From contig NC_133293.1 of assembly GCF_005239225.2 (NCBI RefSeq), positions 8,586,333 to 8,650,332 on the forward strand: a stretch of 64,000 bases of DNA. Direction: 5' to 3'. This DNA is from Populus alba. Its lineage: Eukaryota > Streptophyta > Magnoliopsida > Malpighiales > Salicaceae. Made by a program: the position numbers and the translations under genes. The first letter of the stretch is position 1. Every line of letters starts with the position of its first letter. Below are positions 1 through 9,204 of the stretch, piece by piece. The notes under the pieces are model-generated. The model saw only the letters and a program-made list of their open reading frames with translations. It searched no databases and had not been told where the DNA came from.

Positions 1-300
1 GAACAATAAAAAACCACAACACGACCTTAGATTTTATCAGACATTAAAACAATGCAGCTTACCTTAGGTAGGGCGTAGTTGGGGTGTTAATACCTTCCCT
101 TTACGCAACCAGTCTCCGTACCCGATCTCTAAAGACCAGTTAAGGTTCCTAGTAACCAGAATACTAGGTGGCGACTCCCTGTCCATATTTTCACTTGTAG
201 AGACAAGAATTTCCTTGTCTCTCCCTATTTGCCAAGAATAAATATTTTCCGTTTTTTCCTTGAGGGTGGACGATCGCCGCGCCGCCGCACACGTGCGACA
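1..300 (-). repeat. Long-LTR retroelement terminus, inverted copy
   Basis: This is the reverse-complement start of a long-LTR family with four copies in the window (others start at 715, 4,565 and 23,908, all plus strand). Read on the minus strand it begins TGTCGCACGT at 300 and carries the family's conserved blocks: a GGAGTCGCCACCTAG-like block, an AGGAACC block and a block ending in TACCTAAGGTAAG. It is cut by the window edge. The family looks like the non-coding long LTR of a Ty3/gypsy (Tat/Ogre-like) element; that assignment is from memory of such LTRs, not from any coding sequence here. Confidence 0.6.
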
Positions 301-714
301 TCATATATGTTTTCTATATTTCAACGTTTCCAACTACTTGTTGAGCGTTAGTTTTCCAACAAAATTAAATCCTTTCAAATAGATTGGGGTGGTGAATATC
401 ATAAGTTAAATAGTTTCTTTCAAACTATCGATATTCATCACAAGTTAATTTGTCCTCATACACATGAGCAAAATGACAACATTGAGCGTTACCATCGTCA
501 TGTTTTTGAAACAGGTCATACCCTCCTAGGACAATGTAGTGCCTCGTTATGATTTTGGAATTTTGCACTTGAATTATCAGTATATCTCATTAATCGCATG
601 CCCACTCTTATCCTCTAAAAGCAGTCTCCTTTTGAATGCTTATTTAATCATACTCCTTATTATGATTTTCTACATACTTTCAGGTGTCTTTGTTTTCCTT
701 TTTTGGGTCCATAC
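301..714 (+). mobile_element. Ty1/copia integrase fragment
   Basis: This fragment is closely similar to 8,040-8,570 and encodes degraded copia integrase core, with an intact-looking stretch matching the TDWGGEY region (here changed at the Thr-Asp) followed by the H-x-L-x-C-P-H-T block. It has no long open frame. Both ends stop exactly where inverted copies of the long-LTR family begin (left at 300, right at 715), so it is a remnant left between two insertions or rearrangement breakpoints. Confidence 0.7.
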
Positions 715-1985
715 TGTCGCACGTCACCCCCGCGGTGTCGGTTGGTGATTTTTTGTTTGCTTGTTCTTTGGGAGTCACCATCTAGTATTTGATTCAGGGT
801 TACTAGGAAACCCAGATGTACTGGTCTTTGCTAGAGATTCACGGTAAGGGATTGGTTGCATAAATGGAAGGTATTAGCACCCTAAATACGCCTTACCTAA
901 GGTAAGTTGCTTCGAAATTTGATGTAATTTAAAAGGTTTTGAAAGTTGTCTTGCCAATGATTTCTTAAAAAGAAAAGAAAAGTTCTCCTCTCAGTAAGAA
1001 GATCCTTATCTTATCGGATAAAAGAACCTAATTGCTCTAGCATTAATAAAAACAAAACAAACTTTTCTATTTAATAAAAAAAATTACATCTTACGTATAA
1101 GATTATAATCCCCGATATGAAAAGAAAAATATTTTTGATATTTTTTTGAAATATAAACCAAATTCAATGCAAATTAAAACATTTATTTTTTTATTTCTTT
1201 TTAATCTTATCATAAACAACACATACATAAAAATAATTACAAAACACCCACTCAAACACTTTACTTTTACTATGTTTAAGCACACACCCATTACATAATT
1301 ACAAATCAATCAAAATTTAAAATAAAACAAACAATACATTAAACAAACCAAAAAAAATAATACAAAATAGCCCAAAAACATATGGAATTACAGGGAAAGC
1401 CTTTTGCACCACTAGAATAGTGGCGGCGCACCTACGCACCGTCGCAAGAAATCCAGGTAAGCAGGGGGGCTATCACGACTTACTCCCTTTTTCCCTTCCT
1501 CACCAATAATGACCTACAAAACAACCAAAAACACAACAGGCAGTCAATTTTAGTTTTTTCTTTCCTTGTTTTCAGATCCGCATCTTTCCTTGTAGGTCTT
1601 TTTTTCTTTTCTTTTTCTCCCCTTCTCTGTTTCAGGTGGCCAACTGTATGACCAAGAGGCTATCGGCGACTGTGCTTTTATTGTGTCTGGTCGGCGGATA
1701 TGGAGGAGAATGAAGTGGTTTGATTGTTGGCTTCGGTTGGCTTTGTTGTTGTCGCCTGTGGCTGCTAGAGTTGCTGCAGAGATGGGAAAGGTTGTTGGCG
1801 GTGTTGAGGCGGAGGAAAGGATAGATCGGTGGGTGTTAGTGTGGCAGATAAAAGAGGGAATTCTAGTGCCAAGGGTTAGCGGGGACACCGCTGCTGGGAG
1901 GAGGATATAAAGGAAAAGATTGGGGAAGAGAGGCACATATGTTCTGGGGTTGCAGATCTACAACAAGAGTGGAAGGAAATGGGGG
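715..1985 (+). repeat. Long-LTR family copy, plus orientation
   Basis: It starts TGTCGCACGTCACC at 715 and repeats the family blocks (GGGAGTCACCATCTAG, CTAGGAAACCC, ACCTAAGGTAAG at about 893-905). About 1.2 kb in there is a TATA-like sequence, TATAAAG, at 1,906-1,912, after a pyrimidine-rich stretch; the other copies have the same layout. I could not find a clean 3' end or a target duplication, so the right boundary is approximate and the copy is probably truncated. The small open frames here are not convincing genes. Confidence 0.5.
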
Positions 1986-1989
1986 AGAT

Positions 1990-2215
1990 CTGTTCTGGGG
2001 TTAAATCTTGAACAACATATGTTTACTCTAAGACGTAGGACACAATCTTTTATTCGAACTCAAAATATTTGCAATTTCATGTTCTGAGGCCTCACCATCC
2101 TTAACACCACGCAACAAATCATATGACTTGACATGTTACTGAGCATCATAGAGATACTAGTTCATCGTTTTCTTCCATATCATTGTTATAAATGTGAAGG
2201 CCCAAAGGTATTAGT
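1990..2215 (-). other. Duplicated segment, possible 3' exon relic (copy 1)
   Basis: This stretch is similar to 8,840-9,060. On the minus strand both copies read into a short acidic C-terminus (NNDMEENDELVSL-stop here, DNDLEENDEQVSL-stop in the other), so they may derive from the last exon and 3' UTR of a gene I do not recognise. In both places the segment lies just beyond a copia integrase fragment, which suggests the pair was duplicated together. Confidence 0.35.
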
Positions 2216-2327
2216 TCTTCTTTTGTGGCGTTGATTCCAAATACATATTCTCTCAATTCTAGCCTATTAGCTTGATTCATGGATTATGCAAAATAGTGTC
2301 AAAGCTTTTGTCTACTAGCCTCCAAAG

Positions 2328-2440
2328 TGTTCTATCAGATGTTATTGGTATCAACTAGTCAGCTTTCATTGTTGAGCATCAAATTGAGTGTTCTGTCAGA
2401 TGTTATTAGTATCAACTAGTCAGCTTTCATTGCTAGGCGT
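2328..2440. repeat. 60-bp tandem duplication
   Basis: Two adjacent units with period 60, starting at 2,328 and 2,388, each containing GTTATTRGTATCAACTAGTC. They differ at only a few positions. The array sits just before the 5' LTR of copia element A. No coding potential. Confidence 0.7.
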
Positions 2441-2722
2441 AAGATTTTAGATGGATTTATGATAGTTAACGAGAATGTTCGTGGCATTTATCTATATAGA
2501 AAATATTATAGGTATACCATATAGGAAATTGTATAGTCATACTCTTGTGTTGTAACCTCCATTATTATTATTGTATATTACCCTATACATACATATAGAA
2601 AAGGTTGGTTAACTATTAGGCCAAGCCGCCCAATTATTCTCAACTTAGTTTTAGAGCCTTTTTCCATCAGATCTCGTCTCTCCCTCTCCCCTTATAGTTA
2701 GCCTCCTCTCTCCCTCTCCTAA

Positions 2723-3589
2723 ATGGACTCTGCTATTGCTGCCGCCTTCTTCCCCCACCAAACCGATGGTGTAGCCCAGCCACCAAGCCCCTCAGAAGTT
2801 ATGGCTGCTGGTTCTTTCTCCCACCAGCAACAGCCCCAACCTACAGAGCAAAAGCATGGTTCCTTCTCCCATGTTTCTGTCAGACCTCATCACATCATAA
2901 GGAAAACAACTCCTTCTATCATTGTGTTGTCCAACACTCATCAAGTGGTCTCACTGAAGCTTACGACTACCAGCTATCTCTATTGGCAAATACAGATGAA
3001 GCCATATCTTCTTGGTCAAGGTCTTTTCCACTTTATTGATGGCTCAGTGTCGTGTCCTCCCTCTCATGTTTCTAACTGTTCTGATGGCTCTACTTCGACA
3101 TTCAACCCTTATTTTCTCCATTGGAAGCAACATGATCAGCTTATTTTAAGCGTATTACTCTCCTCTTTCTACATGGGCATCCTGCATCTTGTGGTAAATT
3201 GTTGTCCTTCTTTTTGTGTTTGGCGCACTCTTGAGAAAACACTCGTTTCTCCATTGAATTTTCACACTATGCAACTTCATGGGTCTTTTCAAGATCTTCG
3301 ACAAGGAGATGCTTCGGTTACTATATATATGCAACACGCGAAGTTATTATTTGATGAATTAGTTGCTGCTGGTCGGCCCCTCTCTCTTAAACACTTCAAC
3401 CTCTATATATTTCATGGTCTTCATAGAGAGTTTAAAGACTTGGTAACTAGTCTCGTGACCAAGGCAGAACCACTGTCATACGCGGACCTTCACATCCATC
3501 TTCCTACTCATGAGTTTCTACATAAGACTTATCTTCCATCCTTGGCTGCAAATCCACCTCTGATGCCCTCTGCTCATCTTCCCCAGTAG
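2723..3589 (+). CDS. Copia element A Gag (288 aa, relic)
   Basis: This open frame encodes 288 aa with a copia-like N-terminal domain (the SLKLTTTSYLYWQIQMKPYL block at about residues 76-95), followed by the UBN2-type gag segment. That segment includes HWKQHDQLILSVLLSS (about 133-148) and the MQLHGSFQDLRQGD block. It ends at two consecutive TAG codons, and the frame that should continue into nucleocapsid and protease is broken by further stops and shifts. It matches the Gag of element B along its length. It is retrotransposon coding sequence, not a host gene. Confidence 0.75.
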   Translation: MDSAIAAAFFPHQTDGVAQPPSPSEVMAAGSFSHQQQPQPTEQKHGSFSHVSVRPHHIIRKTTPSIIVLSNTHQVVSLKLTTTSYLYWQIQMKPYLLGQGLFHFIDGSVSCPPSHVSNCSDGSTSTFNPYFLHWKQHDQLILSVLLSSFYMGILHLVVNCCPSFCVWRTLEKTLVSPLNFHTMQLHGSFQDLRQGDASVTIYMQHAKLLFDELVAAGRPLSLKHFNLYIFHGLHREFKDLVTSLVTKAEPLSYADLHIHLPTHEFLHKTYLPSLAANPPLMPSAHLPQ

Positions 3590-4319
3590 TAGCATAACTC
3601 TAGTTTTGGTCATCATAGAGGTCGTTCCCGCAACAACTAGTGCTCCAACAGCAACAGGTACAACAACCATGACAAGTCTGATTTTCATGGTTCTCATTCC
3701 TCTGTTCCCTCATACTAGAAACAAGGTTATTGGCAACAGCCTAGATGGCCTACTGGTGGGCAATGGTATCCTCACCGATCCTTTGAGCAGAATGTTAAAT
3801 GTCAGCTATAATTCTCCTTTGGCCACACAACCCCATAATGTGCTCACTTTCACAACAGTGGTCACCAGCCCTCTACTTATCTTACTGTTGGTCCGGTTTC
3901 TGCCCCTACCTGGTTCCCAGACACCGATGCAAACCACCACGTTACGCCTGATCTTGCAATTTTGACCGATTATGCACCTTATCTTAGTAATGATCACTTA
4001 CATGTTGGTGACAGTAAGGGTTTATCCATATCCCATATTAGACATACCATGTTATGTTCCCCCCTAAACACACCTTAATTTACATTATCTAATGTTCTCC
4101 ATATTCCTCACACTACCAAACCATTGCTATCTATTCAGAAATTTTGTCGTTATAATAATATTTATTTTGAATTTCAAGCCTCTATGTTTTATGTAAAGGA
4201 TCTCACCACTAAAGCAATGCTCCTTTCCTGTTAGAGCAATGATGGTCTTTATGTTCTCTCAAAGTCTTCTCCCACCACCATTCCTCAAACTTATTGGTCT
4301 CCTTGTGTCTATGTCACTG

Positions 4320-4564
4320 ATGATCTGTGGCATCGTCGATTGGGTCATCGTACTTCCTATATTTTCAATTTGTTAGTTTCTAAAAATAAAATAATATGTA
4401 CTTCTAAGCGCTCTCTTGTTCAATGTCAAGCTTGTCTGCTTGGCAAGTCTTCGCGCTTGTCTTTGCGACCTATGGGTCACAAAGTTTCCACCCCACTTGA
4501 TTTAATATTCAGTGATGTTTGCGATCCTGCTCCTATGTTTTCCTCTTATGTTTTCAGTTACTTT
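4320..4564 (+). pseudogene. Copia A GAG-pre-integrase and HHCC finger fragment
   Basis: The reading starts at DDLWHRRLGHRTS, the HHCC-type zinc-binding region of copia integrase, followed by CQACLLGKSSR and FSDVCDPAPMFSSYVFSY. It stops where the 4,565 insertion begins; the next residues (FVIFID) are found again at about 7,973 after that insertion. This shows directly that the intervening 3.4 kb was inserted into a formerly continuous pol gene. Confidence 0.75.
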
Positions 4565-5819
4565 TGTCACACCCTTGCGAGAGCTCCACGTCACGGCGAC
4601 CCACCCCGGGAGCAGGGATTCCATGTCGAGGTCTTTGCTTTGTGAATAAAGGAGTCGCCAACTAGTATTATGGTCACTAGGAAACCTAACTTTTCTTTCA
4701 GAGATTCTAAGACAATGGACTAGTTGCGTAAAGAAAAGGTTTTAACACCCCTAATACTCCTTAATTACCTAAGGTAAGCTGCTTGGTTTTTAGTTTGCCT
4801 TAAGATTGCTATGGTGTTGGTGTTCTCTAATTAGTTTTCCTAGGATAGGTTTGCTATGATGAATGGACTTGGGTTTAAAGTCTAAAAGAAAAAACCCTTG
4901 GTCAATGTGGATTACACCTTTAGATGTGTCTACAAAGTATCAAGGAGAACCAATGTAGATCTCTTGAAAGCTGTGTTTGATTCAGACTAAATTTATAACC
5001 TACGATTTAAGAGATAGTTAAGATAGAAATCAAAGGAGATTCAATGTTCTTTAAAAGCTCATTTTTCCCTTAGTATTTCAAGTGTTTGCGACTCGTAAAT
5101 CGCAAGGAAGAGGAACAAAAAGACTAAGTTAGAAATCTAAGGAAATTCAAGGTGCTTTAAAAGCCCTTTTTTTTGCCTTAGTATTTCATACTTTTACGGC
5201 TCGTAAATCATGTAGTCAAAATTTGAAATGTCCCCAATTATAATTGAGGCTTCTTTCAATAATGTATGGTGACTTGTTATTCCTAGAAAAATATTTTGGA
5301 TATTAACCACTTGGGGTTTCTTTATACAAATATTAATAGCGAATAATAACAAATTATTCCCAATAATATTTTGGATATTCATCCCTTAGTGATTTCTTTA
5401 TCCAAACATTAATGGTGAATAATAGATGAATTCCCCTAAAAATAAGATTTTTATATTTTTTTTAAAATATTGGTCAACACCCTTTGGAGTTTTACAAACA
5501 TGTTAAAAAATCTAGAATGTAAGGAAAAAAAATTGTGTGTAAGAAATCCATACTAAAACCATTTTCTTTTAAACTTCAAATATTTGTATTTTAAAAAAAA
5601 AATAATTTAAACTATGTTAGAGTATTGGCCGTATGCATGAAAATATATATTTTTAGACATATAATACATGAAAAAAACATAAAAAAAACAATGATCTTAC
5701 TTGTTTTTTTTTTTTTTTTGTTGGGTCCAGCTCGATCCATGTGGATGGGCTAAACATGACAAGTCTAGCCGAGTCACTTGCCCAAACCAGCGACCCGGCT
5801 GGGCAAATATTGTCCCTAG

Positions 5820-5859
5820 GTTACTGTTCAAGTGAATTATAATTCACTTGAACAGTAAC
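5820..5859. repeat. 40-bp perfect palindrome
   Basis: The left half is GTTACTGTTCAAGTGAATTA and the right half is its exact reverse complement, with no spacer. It lies about 570 bp before the TATA-like box of the solo LTR, in what would be U3. It could form a cruciform or act as a symmetrical protein-binding site; function is unknown. Confidence 0.85.
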
Positions 5860-6426
5860 AAAAGCATGCACAGTAACCGTATAATTAAAATGCAAAGTGA
5901 AAGGAATGCATGGAAACTTACCTGGCACTGAGATGGGAGAAGATGATGGCGCTGAAGCTTCTGCACATGGTTGGTGGTTACTGATCCTAGAGACAACGAA
6001 AACGATGGCTATGTTGGTTTTGGTTTTTGCTTTGTTTCTCTCCTCTGTTGATGCTTTCTCTGGAGATGACGAAGATGATGGCTATGAAAGCGTGTTGTGC
6101 TGGTAGAGTTGTTGCCCTTGCCTCTGTGTTTTCCTTGATTTTAACTGTGTCGTTCCCTATGGTTTTCTCTACCCTACCTCTCTCTCATTTCTTCTTCCTC
6201 TCTTTCTCTCCTCTATCTTGTTTCCCTTTTTCTTTTTTTCTTTCCCTATTTAGTGAAGGTTTTCACAGTAACGAAGGGATGAAAGAAAACTCCATCTCTT
6301 CTCCCCTGTTATCTACATTGTTCTCTCCTCTCTCTCTTTCTCTGCTTTTTTGTTTTTCTGCTCTCTCCTTTTCCTCCTTTTTTTTGTCGCCCTCTCTTCT
6401 TTTGTTTTAGGTCAGTAAAGGAGGCT

Positions 6427-6435
6427 TATATATAG
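6427..6435 (+). promoter_or_regulatory. Putative LTR TATA box
   Basis: TATATATAG lies just downstream of a long CT-rich tract, mirrored by TATAAAG at 1,906 and TATTTATAAG at 25,231 in the other copies of the family. Its position in all three copies after a pyrimidine tract suggests the LTR core promoter. The transcription start was not mapped. Confidence 0.4.
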
Positions 6436-7047
6436 CCTAATGTAGCTCTATTTACAATCAAATAATGCAAATGAAGAAACTAAAATATTCTCATTGATTC
6501 TATGTTGAATCCAGTGATTTCTTTCCAGCATTAACACATCATCCCAGCCATCTATGTCAGGGATAAAATCCCAGCCATTAGATGATGGTGAGGTTCCTCT
6601 CTTCATGTCATTTTGCAGCTGTCAATGTGAGGCACCCAACTATCTCCCTTGGACTAAGGTAGAAGCCGTGATCTGCAGCTCACAAAATCAGGCGAGAGCA
6701 AGATGGAAACTAAGCAGGTAGTTGTGCAGGGAAAGGGAAAGAATTTGACGAGAAGGGTTGTGCATAGAATAGAAAAGAAAAGAATTGCAAACAGAGAGGG
6801 GTATTGTTCAAAACACAAATGAACAGTACCATGCTACAAAGTCTTATTTCCTTATCCGGCGTGGTGGAATTCCTCTCATTTTCTGATGATTCAGTCCCCC
6901 ACTTTAGCTTATTAAAACCCAACCAATTTCCGTCTAATTTCATCTTCAATTAAATCCCTCATTTAATTACTTTTCAATTCAGTCCTTGGTAAAAAAAAAA
7001 AAAAAAAGTCCTTCAAATCAGTTCGTAATCCTTTGAATCAAACCTGC

Positions 7048-7430
7048 GGGCTAGAACCCTTCTCGCGGTAGGATTCCCTACTTTCACACTAGATATTCCA
7101 ACAGGAATATCTTGGGCTTCTGATATCGAAATCATGCAATTTAAAAACCAAATTTATCTATATTTATAGGACTATAACTTTCATAAAGGATTAAAAGTTA
7201 GATCAAATCATTTTGAAGAACATAATTGCAAAAAAAACTCGGGCTGGAATCCTTCTCGTGGCAGGATTCTATGCTTTCTCATTAGATATTAAAATGGAAA
7301 TATCTTGGGCTTTTGATATTAAAATCAAGAGATTCAAAAACCTAAATTCATCTACTCATACAGGTCTACAACTTTTATGAAGGATTCAAAGTGAGATAAA
7401 TGTGTTTTGAATAACAGAATCTGGCCGCAA
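7048..7430. repeat. Diverged 193-bp tandem duplication in the solo LTR
   Basis: Two units start GGGCTAGAACCCTTCTCG (7,048) and GGGCTGGAATCCTTCTCG (7,241). Both continue through GATATT...ATCTTGGGCTTYTGATAT and end near a CTTTYATRAAGGATT block. Non-coding. Confidence 0.7.
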
Positions 7431-8196
7431 CTTAATTAGTCAAAAGGGATCTCCTGATTTGATTTTAAAAAACTGAAAATGCTGAACATCTCAATCTGAC
7501 TGAGAGTCTGCCATAAGAACAGTAAGCCCTAGGACTGAATAAAGGCGCATATAAATTCCTTAACATGTCATGAATGACAGAATATAGCTGGGATGATTAG
7601 ATATTATGCGAAACCAGGTTAAAGTCAAAACCTAAGTTGGAACAAAATTGGTATTACAAGTAGAATTGTGACAGTAGTTGAATTAATTTTTTTAATGCAA
7701 ATTCTGAGTGATTTATCCAAACTTAAAGACCAAATAAAGAAGGGACGAGTTTAGCATCATGAAGACTCCTAATTAATCTAAGAATCTTGACGATTTCGGC
7801 CATGAAGGGGAAGGATAAAGAGAGCAAAAAAAAGTTTAAAAAGGGTTTGAAAAACATTTCTTTCTTCTCTGCTTTTGTCAATCTTCCAGAAAACATGAGT
7901 TAAACTTCTGCACTCGGTTCAAGGGGGTACATACCATCTTTAGCACATGGGTCCCAAAAATGAGTAGCAACAACTTTGTTATCTTTATCGATGCACATAT
8001 AAAATATATATGGTATTATCCTATTATTGCCGAATCAAATGTATTTTCTATATTTCAACGTTTCCAACTACTTGTTGAGCGTCACTTTTCTCATAAAATT
8101 AAATCCGTTCAAACTGATTGGGGTGGTGAATATCACAAGTTAAACAGTTTCTTTCAAGCTATTGGTATTCATCACAGGTTAATTTGTCCTCATACA

Positions 8197-8350
8197 CAGG
8201 GGCGGAGCAAGGAAAAAAAATTAGGGGGGGCCAAATTATAATTTAGGAGGGCCAAGAAAAAATTTCAGTTATTTTTATTAAATTTATAAATATTTACAAA
8301 GGGAGGGGCATTTCTTTACAGGGGCCGGGGGCCCTGCCAGCCCCCCCTCA
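8197..8350 (+). mobile_element. hAT-like miniature element, 3' end truncated
   Basis: It begins CAGGGGCGGAGCAAGG, the terminal sequence of a common plant hAT-type miniature element, continues through purine-rich GGGGGGGCCAAATTATAATT and reaches GGCCCTGCCAGCCCCCCCTC. The expected closing inverted repeat is missing. Compared with the duplicate at 457-520, about 50 bp of copia sequence has been replaced by this element. Family assignment is from memory. Confidence 0.55.
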
Positions 8351-8839
8351 TTATATTATTAAAACATGTCTTACCCTCTTAGGACAATGTAGTGCCCCAT
8401 TATGATTTTGAAATTATTTGTTTGAATCATCAGTATATCTTATTAATTGCATGCTAACTCTTGTCCTCCAAAATCAATCTCTTTTTGAATGTTTGTTTAA
8501 TGGTACTCCTGATTATGATTTTCTACATACTTTTAGGTGTCTCTATTTTTTTTTTTTACGTCCATATATACCATGCTCATAAGTTGGATTTCCATTCATT
8601 TCATATTCGAGTCCATGACTCTTGATTAGAATGTGATTTTTTACCTTATCTTTCACCGTTTGGGTTTTTGGTTAAAATCCTCAATTAGAAACTTCAATTA
8701 CACAGGTCTGATCTTTTTAAAAATCTTGAATGCATGTGAAGGTAGCGGTGGAGGAAAATATATCATTCATTAGCATGCTACATAACATGGTAAATCTTTC
8801 TAATCATTAATTAGTTACTTGTCCTATGAAACAATTCAT

Positions 8840-9110
8840 TAGGAGTTATATCTAGAACAAGATATGTTTACTACAAGGCGTAAGACACAATCTTTTATTC
8901 GAAGTCAAGATATTTGCAGTTACATGCTCTGAGGCCTCACCACCCTTAACGCCTCGCAGCAAATCATCTGACTTGACAATACATATTGGCAAGGCATCAT
9001 AGAGATACTTGTTCATCGTTTTCTTCCAGATCATTGTCTTTGGAGGCCTTGTATTTTGAAGGCTTTTGCCCGCAATTCTGTGCTCTTCTTGCCAATACAT
9101 AGTGGCTGAG
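8840..9110 (-). other. Duplicated segment, possible 3' exon relic (copy 2)
   Basis: This is the counterpart of 1,990-2,215. The minus strand carries an acidic C-terminus ending DNDLEENDEQVSL-stop, preceded by KPSKYKASK. I do not recognise the parent protein. It lies immediately downstream of the first short CFAS gene. It is not part of that gene, whose stop codon is at 9,205-9,207. Confidence 0.35.
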
Positions 9111-9204
9111 CTTAAAAAGAGTTGAAGGTTTTATTATTTTTTAAAAATTGCTTTATAAATGTATAGATGATTGTCCCGATACAATTTGAGGTGGTTTATA
9201 TATA

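Larger units (their letters stand above)
4565..7972 (+). mobile_element. 3.4-kb solo LTR-type insertion with 5-bp TSD
   Basis: The insertion starts TGTCACAC and ends GCAACA, so it has TG...CA ends. It is flanked by ACTTT at 4,560-4,564 and 7,973-7,977, and removing it restores the copia integrase reading. I see no gag or pol and no internal second copy of its start, so it is best explained as a solo LTR of an unusually long-LTR element (Tat/Ogre-like, inferred) or a non-coding derivative. Internal features are a 40-bp palindrome (5,820-5,859), a TATA-like box (6,427-6,435) after a CT-rich stretch, and a diverged 193-bp tandem duplication from 7,048. CT-rich open frames at 6,027-6,410 are not genes. 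Confidence 0.8.
2460..8620 (+). mobile_element. Copia element A, nested and 3'-truncated
   Basis: The probable 5' LTR is 2,460-2,642 (183 bp, TG...CA). It is followed by a decayed primer-binding site; copia element B has the intact TGGTATCAGAGC form. Gag is at 2,723-3,589; degraded protease, GAG-pre-integrase and HHCC zinc-finger regions follow to 4,564. The reading frame is broken there by the LTR insertion 4,565-7,972 and resumes at about 7,973 with integrase core (residues around VIFIDAH and TDWGGEYHK). The frame decays by about 8,620 (HKLDFHSFHIRV-like remnant). No reverse transcriptase, RNase H or 3' LTR is present. The element is dead and related to element B. Confidence 0.8.

Noticed and set aside
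1550..1936. 128-codon minus-strand frame
   Set aside because: It lies in the LTR promoter-like region with biased composition and has no recognisable motif.
2328..2440. 60-bp tandem repeat as part of the copia LTR
   Set aside because: It lies outside the TG...CA LTR boundary (2,460-2,642) and has no counterpart in copia element B.
6027..6410. 127-codon open frame in the solo LTR
   Set aside because: It is a CT-rich tract read as Ser/Phe/Leu runs, lies in non-coding LTR sequence and has no homologous frame in the other LTR copies.
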